This document shows positions 5,694 to 9,919 of a stretch of 9,919 bases of DNA, piece by piece. The DNA is taken from NCBI GenBank assembly GCA_029310945.1, contig JARJFC010000085.1:1-9919 (forward strand). The letters run 5' to 3'. How positions within the stretch are numbered: position 1 is the stretch's first letter; each line of letters starts with the position of its first letter. Origin of the DNA: Leptospira sp. 96542 (GTDB lineage: Bacteria > Spirochaetota > Leptospiria > Leptospirales > Leptospiraceae). The notes beneath the pieces are model-generated. The model ran no database searches. It was not told where the DNA came from and saw nothing but the letters and a program-made list of their open reading frames with translations. A program made the translations under genes and the position numbers.

Positions 5694-6167
5694 TCAGGCG
5701 TCCCAAGGAAGCGAGGCAGAGGCAGAGCCCCCCTCCCCGCTTCCGAGTGCAGCGGTGGCCGCTTCGTAGCTGTCCCATGCAGGGTTCTTGTCAAGCCACC
5801 GATTCAGCCGTGCGGCAACCATCCGTGCGGCCTTCGGGTACTTCCTCAACTCACGATCAGAGGGGGGAGGCTGCACCTGCGAAAGCGATTGCTGCACAGT
5901 CTCGTCGGTCGGGATGGGATGGTCTGCCAACACACGGAAAACGCGGTCTGGTGGTAGGCGGTGCTTTTCCGTGTTGCCAGACAACGCCACGCCCACCCAC
6001 TCCATCGTGCGCCGCATATCTGGGAAGTGCCGTGCGGCCTCTTCATAGCTACCGTAGAGGTCACGCAAGGTAGCCAGAAAGTGCGAGGCGCGGGCGGTCT
6101 CTGTGTCCAGCGCATGGGCTGATGTGGTCACTCCACCCACGGAGACACCAACGATATACCCGCTCAT
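5694..6167 (-). CDS. Conserved-type phage hypothetical protein
   Basis: A 157-residue soluble protein starting at ATG 6167, with GGAGG about 8 bases upstream. The start overlaps the stop of the upstream gene by 4 bases (ATGA), so the two are translationally coupled in one minus-strand operon. The start (MSGYIVGVSVGGVTTSAHALD) is hydrophobic but too short and polar for a reliable signal peptide. The middle is helical (ASHFLATLRDLYGSYEEAARHF) and the C-terminus is low-complexity (GSGEGGSASASLPWDA). No domain was recognised. Coupling to a structural-type gene suggests a virion or assembly-related job, but this is only context. Confidence 0.75.
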   Translation of the reverse strand: MSGYIVGVSVGGVTTSAHALDTETARASHFLATLRDLYGSYEEAARHFPDMRRTMEWVGVALSGNTEKHRLPPDRVFRVLADHPIPTDETVQQSLSQVQPPPSDRELRKYPKAARMVAARLNRWLDKNPAWDSYEAATAALGSGEGGSASASLPWDA

Positions 6168-7122
6168 TGCTGCCCCTCCGCCTTCGCCTTACGGCTCTTG
6201 CTCCGTGTCCATGCCTTGGTCGGATACAAGTCCATGATTTCCAGCGCCGATTTCTCCGCGTTCCCATCCGCTCGAATGCGCTGCCACGTCTCCCGGCTGA
6301 AGAGGTTCGCCTGTCCTTGGTTGAAGTAGGACGGGTCATACCGCTCCATCGTGTACGCGGGCATCTTCCCGATTTCTGCATTCATTCGGGTAACGAACTG
6401 TTTGTGTGCTGCGGCCTCTAGGGCCTCGTCCACATCGGCACGGTACATCTTTTGGTACTCCGCCTGGATGCGTTCTTTGGTGTACTGGATGACCCGCCCA
6501 TTTGCGGTGAGCGGAACCCCATCCGAGCCGCCGAGCATTGGCGTGTATGTCCCCGTAGCCGGGCTGTACTCCAGGCGGAGTTGGCTCAGGCCGTAGGGCT
6601 TTGCATTGGGCTCCTCACCGGGAACTGCTTTGATGAACCGCGTGAAGTATTCCGCCGTGTCCTCCGCCTTGGGGGCAGGGGGCAGCTCGTGGTTCATGTA
6701 CCGCGTGCCATTGATGAGGGTAGAGACCTTCGGGTCAGCGACATCACGGGCCACCGCCGCTACCGCAGATTTGACATCCGGGTAAAGGCCAGCTTGGTAC
6801 ATCAGTGCAGCCCGCCGCGTGATCGTCTGCGCGACTTGCGGGGTGTTGCCCACGGTGTTGCTACCGGAGACCCAAACGGGAAGCCAGCCTGTGTTGCCCA
6901 CGAGGCTCTTCGCCTCATTCAAGGCAGACTTCCGAAGTTCACCGGGGTTGGCCGAACCGGCGATGTTGGCCGCCCCGTTGTTCACCGCTGCTGTAGCGTA
7001 CTCCGTGGGCAGGCCGCCGCGTGTAAGTGCCGCGATGTCGCTGAATCGCTCATACACCTCCTGGCCCACCAACTTCTTGGCATAGTCCGGGTTCGTTGCG
7101 TCAATGTCTGCGAATACGACGT
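6164..7122 (-). pseudogene. 3' fragment of a large phage (probably virion) gene cut by an IS
   Basis: The frame is open from the IS boundary at about 7122 to the stop at 6164, about 318 codons, with no proper start. The first usable start, TTG 7072, would be accidental. The residues between the IS and that codon (DVVFADIDATNPDYAKK) read in the same frame as the rest, which shows that the reading frame continued upstream before insertion. The protein is rich in Ala, Gly and Asn (AAVNNGAANIAGSANPGELRK) and ends in a basic tail (KAWTRSKSRKAKAEGQQ). Its composition and length resemble the C-terminal parts of large internal virion or ejection proteins of podophages, but no diagnostic motif was found. 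The missing N-terminal part would lie beyond the right edge of the window, past the IS. Confidence 0.75.
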
Positions 7123-7884
7123 CCCCCCGTTTTCAGTAGCACTTGGCTTTGAAGTCCGGGGGTTAATTTAACTGCTTTTGCATCAGCGTTTTGGCGTATG
7201 CAGAAGGCGTCAGTCCACCCAGGGATCGCTTGGGTCGCTCCTCGTTGTACTCCCGACGCCAGCTTTCAACGACCACACGTGCGTGCGTCAGGCTGGTGAA
7301 CCAGTGCTCGTTCAGGCACTCATCCCTGAAGCGCCCGTTGAAGGACTCGATGTAGGCGTTCTGGTTCGGCTTACCAGGTTCGATCAGGAACAGCTGAACG
7401 CCTCTGGCATGCGCCCAGCTCAGCATGGCCCGGCCGCAGAACTCCTTGCCGTTGTCCGTCCTGATCGCCTTGGGTAGGCCTCGGGTCGTCGTCAACTGCT
7501 CCAGGATCTGCACCAACTGGTTGCCTCCCATCGCCCTCTCTGACACGATGGCCACGGCCTCGTGGGTTGCGTCATCCACGATCGTCAGGTTCTTGATGCT
7601 GCGCCCCTCGGCCGTGCGGTCGAATACGAAGTCCATGGACCACACCTGATTGGCTTGCGTCGGTCGCTGCAGGGGATGACGGTCCGCCAGGGCGATCTTC
7701 TTGCGCCGACGCTTCTTCACCTGCAACCCCGCCTGGGCATACAGCCGTTCCACCCGTTTGTGGTTGACGTGCTCGCCTGCCTGCCGCAGCTTCAGGTAGA
7801 TCATGCCGGCACCGTAGCGTCGGTGGCGCTGCGCCAAGGCAATGATCTTGTCCTTGAGCGCGCAGTTGCGGTCCGCCGCAGGCT

Positions 7885-7900
7885 GAGGCTGTGTGAAAAC
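7885..7900 (+). repeat. Left terminal inverted repeat of the IS1182-family element
   Basis: This end pairs with 9552-9567 at 15 of 16 positions. The adjacent GGCT at 7881-7884 is one copy of the target-site duplication. Confidence 0.9.
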
Positions 7901-7959
7901 TTGTTGAAATTTTGAGGTGAATCTCTACAGTTGCGGACACGTTGATTCTGGGAGTCAAT

Positions 7960-9404
7960 ATGTCTCGCTACATCGAGGGGCAAGACAGGCAGCAGGCGAC
8001 GCTGTTGCCCGAGTGCCTGAATGACTTCATAGCCGAAGACAACCCGGTGCGCATCGTTGACGCCTTCGTCAATGAACTGAACTTGGCGGATCTCGGGTTT
8101 GCTGGTTCAATGCCAGCGCAAACTGGCCGTCCCAGCTATCACCCGGCGGTACTGCTGAAGATCTACATCTACGGCTATCTCAATCGCATCCAGTCCAGCC
8201 GGCGCCTGGAGCGCGAATGTCAACGCAATCTTGAGTTGATGTGGTTGACCGGTCGCTTGGCTCCGGACTTCAAGACCATTGCCGACTTCCGCCACGATAA
8301 CGGCAAGGGCATCCGCAATGTCTGCCGCCGATTCGTCGTGCTGTGTCGAGAACTCGGTTTGCTCGCGCAAGCCGTCGTGGCCATAGACGGGAGCAAATTC
8401 AAAGCGGTCAACAACCGCGACCGGAACTTCACGACGGTAAAGATCGAAAGATTCCAGGAGCACATTGAGCAAAGCATTCAGCGCTACCTGGATGGATTGG
8501 AGACGGCAGACCGGACTCAGTCAGCCGGATTACAAGCCAAGACTGAACGGGTGCAGGAGAAGATCAAGAAGTTACGCCAGCGCATGCAGCAGTTGGAAGA
8601 GATCAAGGCGAAGTTGCAAACGGAGCCCGACGGACAACTGTCAACGACCGACCCCGATGCACGTGCCATGGCCACCAGTCGGCCTGGCTCTGCAATCATT
8701 GGCTACAACGTCCAGACGGCGGTCGACGCCAAGCATCACCTGATCGTCGCACACGAGGTAACCAACGACAGCAGCGATAGGTCGCAGTTGAGCAAGATGG
8801 CATTGGCTTCGCGTGAAGCGATGGGCGCTGCCGAGCTCCAGGCTCTCGCCGACCGGGGGTACTACAACGGCGTCGAGCTCAAGGCCTGCGAAGACGAAGG
8901 GATCTCAGCCTACGTGCCCAAGCCCATGACCTCCAACGCGAAAGCCGAGGGCCGCTATGACAAGACCGACTTCATCTACATCGCACGCGATGACGAATAC
9001 CAGTGCCCAGCGGGGCAGCGGGCCGTTCATCGCTTCACCACCGATGAGCGGGGCCTACAGATACACATCTACTGGCCGAGTGCTTGCCCTGGTTGTTCGA
9101 TGAGGGATCGGTGCACGACGAGCAAGTACCGCCGCATCAGGCGCTGGGAGCACGAGGCCGTGATGGATGCCGTGCAGCAGCGGCTTGATAGGGAGCCCGA
9201 CGCCATGAAAGGCGCCGACGAACCATCGAGCACGTCTTCGGGACCCTCAAACACTGGATGGGCTCACCGCACTTCCTGACCAAGACCTTGCCGCACGTCA
9301 GCACAGAGATGAGCTTGCACGTGCTGGCCTACAACCTCAAGCGGGTGATCGGCATCCTCGGCTTCCATGGAACCATGCAAGCAATGCGGCTGGTGGAGGC
9401 ATGA
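7960..9404 (+). pseudogene. IS1182-family transposase with a C-terminal frameshift
   Basis: The start is ATG 7960, with GGGAG about 6 bases upstream. Residues 1-130 match the DUF772-type N-terminal domain (LNDFIAEDNPVRIVDAFVNEL, GRPSYHPAVLLKIYIYGYLN). A coiled-coil insert lies near 190-222. The catalytic Asp143 (VVAIDGSKFKAV) and Asp298 (ALADRGYYNG) are present, followed by a Cys cluster (CPAGQ, CPGCSMRDRC) typical of the family. After Lys417 (codon AAA 9208-9210) the frame changes: the original reading continues in the -1 frame as RRRTIEHVFGTLKHWMG and so on to TGA 9402-9404. One lost A in AAAA explains it. The current frame stops at 9279 and lacks the catalytic Glu in the IEHVFGTLK segment. 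The restored length would be 481 residues, normal for the family. Confidence 0.92.
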
Positions 9405-9496
9405 GCCCCTGGAACGCGCCGAATTCGCCCGGCAGAAAGCCAAGGAGACCGTAGTCGAACCTAAGGGGAACCGCGTCGGACTAAAGCAACCAAAAA

Positions 9497-9513
9497 CCGC
9501 CAGAATCAGGCGG
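9497..9513 (-). terminator. Intrinsic terminator on the minus strand inside the IS1182 element
   Basis: On the minus strand CCGCC-TGATTCT-GGCGG is followed directly by TTTTT, a standard intrinsic terminator. It lies between the transposase stop and the right inverted repeat. It would stop transcription entering from the outer IS OrfA/OrfB promoter and limit antisense RNA across the inner transposase. Confidence 0.65.
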
Positions 9514-9551
9514 ATCGACATTGCGCCTCGTGTTACGCGCGTCCTGCATGC

Positions 9552-9567
9552 GTTTCCACACAGCCTC
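9552..9567 (-). repeat. Right terminal inverted repeat of the IS1182-family element
   Basis: The mirror of 7885-7900 with one mismatch; GGCT at 9568-9571 is the second copy of the target duplication. Confidence 0.9.
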
Positions 9568-9676
9568 GGCTGGTAGCGGTAGGCGCTAGCGCTCATGCCC
9601 ATGACACGCAGCGCGTGCCGTTCGCTCAGCCCTTGGCCTGTCATGTGGCGCACCAGCTCCCGCCTGGCCGGTGCGC

Positions 9677-9919
9677 TCACCACTTTTTTCTCAAGGCTTC
9701 TTTCGTCACCTCGTTCTCAAGCATCGCTTCGGCCAACAGTCGCTTGAGCCGCGTGTTCTCGCTCTCCAGCTCTTTCAGCCGCTTGGCGTCCGAGACGCTC
9801 ATGCCCCCGAACTTGCTACGCCACAGGTAATAACTAGCCTCCGAGAAGCCGTGCCGCCGGCACAACTCGGCCACCGCCAGGCCAGACTCCGCTTCCCGCA
9901 GGAAGCCAATGATCTGCTC
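9677..9919 (-). CDS. IS3-family transposase OrfA, 5' end beyond the window
   Basis: Eighty codons plus the stop are visible in one frame from the window edge (EQIIGFLREAESGLAVAELC...). Only a few N-terminal residues are missing compared with typical OrfA length. It contains a helix-turn-helix (VAELCRRHGFSEASYYLWRSKFGG), which recognises the IS ends, and a leucine-zipper segment (KRLKELESENTRLKRLLAEAM) for oligomerisation. It ends REALRKKW-like, at the slippery stretch that feeds OrfB. By itself OrfA acts mainly as a regulator; the fused OrfAB is the transposase. Confidence 0.9.
   Translation of the reverse strand, partial: EQIIGFLREAESGLAVAELCRRHGFSEASYYLWRSKFGGMSVSDAKRLKELESENTRLKRLLAEAMLENEVTKEALRKKW
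9683..9689 (-). promoter_or_regulatory. Programmed -1 frameshift heptamer A_AAA_AAG
   Basis: In the OrfA frame the codons AGA AAA AAG TGG TGA include A-AAA-AAG in the correct phase, with the OrfA stop one codon later. A -1 slip continues into the OrfB frame (KVVSAPARR). This is the usual route to the OrfAB fusion in IS3-family elements. Confidence 0.8.

Larger units (their letters stand above)
7885..9567 (+). mobile_element. IS1182-family insertion sequence, complete ends, 1683 bp
   Basis: The ends are set by a 16-bp inverted repeat, GAGGCTGTGTGAAAAC at 7885-7900 and its mirror with one mismatch at 9552-9567. They are flanked by the direct repeat GGCT at 7881-7884 and 9568-9571. Excising the element with one GGCT copy restores the OrfB reading frame of the host IS, confirming both ends. 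The element is transcribed plus, opposite to the host IS, and carries one transposase gene. Confidence 0.93.
7163..9683 (-). pseudogene. IS3-family transposase OrfB, split by an IS1182-family insertion
   Basis: The coding parts are 9683-9568 (N-terminal, VVSAPARRELVRHMTGQG...SASAYRYQP) and 7880-7163 (C-terminal, [13 protein letters not shown]...). Removing the inner IS and one GGCT copy gives 834 bases, exactly 278 codons with the stop, which is the normal size for IS407-group OrfB. The C-terminal part carries the whole DDE catalytic core: Asp in [10 protein letters not shown], Asp in [11 protein letters not shown] and Glu in [19 protein letters not shown]. The N-terminal part holds the HTH-like region. 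The gene begins at a GTG reached by -1 frameshifting from OrfA. The insertion separates the two halves, so no intact transposase can be made. Confidence 0.9.
7123..9919 (-). mobile_element. IS3-family (IS407-group) insertion sequence, interrupted and running off the window
   Basis: The element lies on the minus strand with OrfA and OrfB in the usual order and a frameshift window between them. Its 3' end is placed near 7123, where the phage reading frame meets a stop and a CCCCCCG terminus appears, followed by the 3' non-coding stretch of about 40 bases before the OrfB stop at 7163. The 5' end lies beyond base 9919, so the second inverted repeat and target duplication cannot be checked here. 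An IS1182-family element (7885-9567) is inserted inside it. The boundary is good to a few bases. Confidence 0.85.

Overview
The window looks like a degenerate prophage or phage-derived island in a high-GC proteobacterium, most likely Betaproteobacteria (Burkholderiales-like) or Xanthomonadales. That host guess rests on base composition, the style of the winged-helix protein, and the IS407-group and IS1182-family insertion sequences; no host marker gene is present.

Layout. Bases 1-155 hold no convincing gene, but a set of 13-bp tandem repeats sits just before a complete tyrosine integrase (156-1832, +). A convergent lipoprotein gene (1888-2367, -) appears to have lost one base inside its signal peptide. 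A small XRE-type repressor-like gene follows (2489-2758, +), with a palindromic operator candidate directly upstream. The minus strand then carries an unusual tRNA-like RNA (about 2838-2959): normal D arm, T arm and variable loop, but an anticodon loop expanded by about 48 nt that fold into two hairpins. It lies 34 nt downstream of a winged-helix gene (2994-3479, -). A regulatory-looking gap (3480-3877) precedes a 45-residue membrane peptide gene (3878-4015, +).

The minus strand continues with a zinc-binding protein (4040-4759), a gap rich in repeats (4760-5156), a small protein with a basic glycine-rich motif seen in phage replication proteins (5157-5597), and a two-gene overlapping pair (5694-6167 and 6164-7122). 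The upstream member of that pair is only the 3' part of a larger, probably structural, phage gene.

The phage gene is cut at about 7122 by an IS3-family (IS407-group) element, which runs off the right edge. That IS is itself interrupted by a complete IS1182-family element (7885-9567) with 16-bp terminal inverted repeats and a 4-bp target duplication (GGCT). Removing the inner IS and one GGCT restores the outer OrfB frame exactly. The inner transposase carries a frameshift that removes its C-terminal catalytic region. Both nested transposases are therefore probably inactive as they stand, and the prophage is probably defective. The tRNA-like RNA is the most unusual item.
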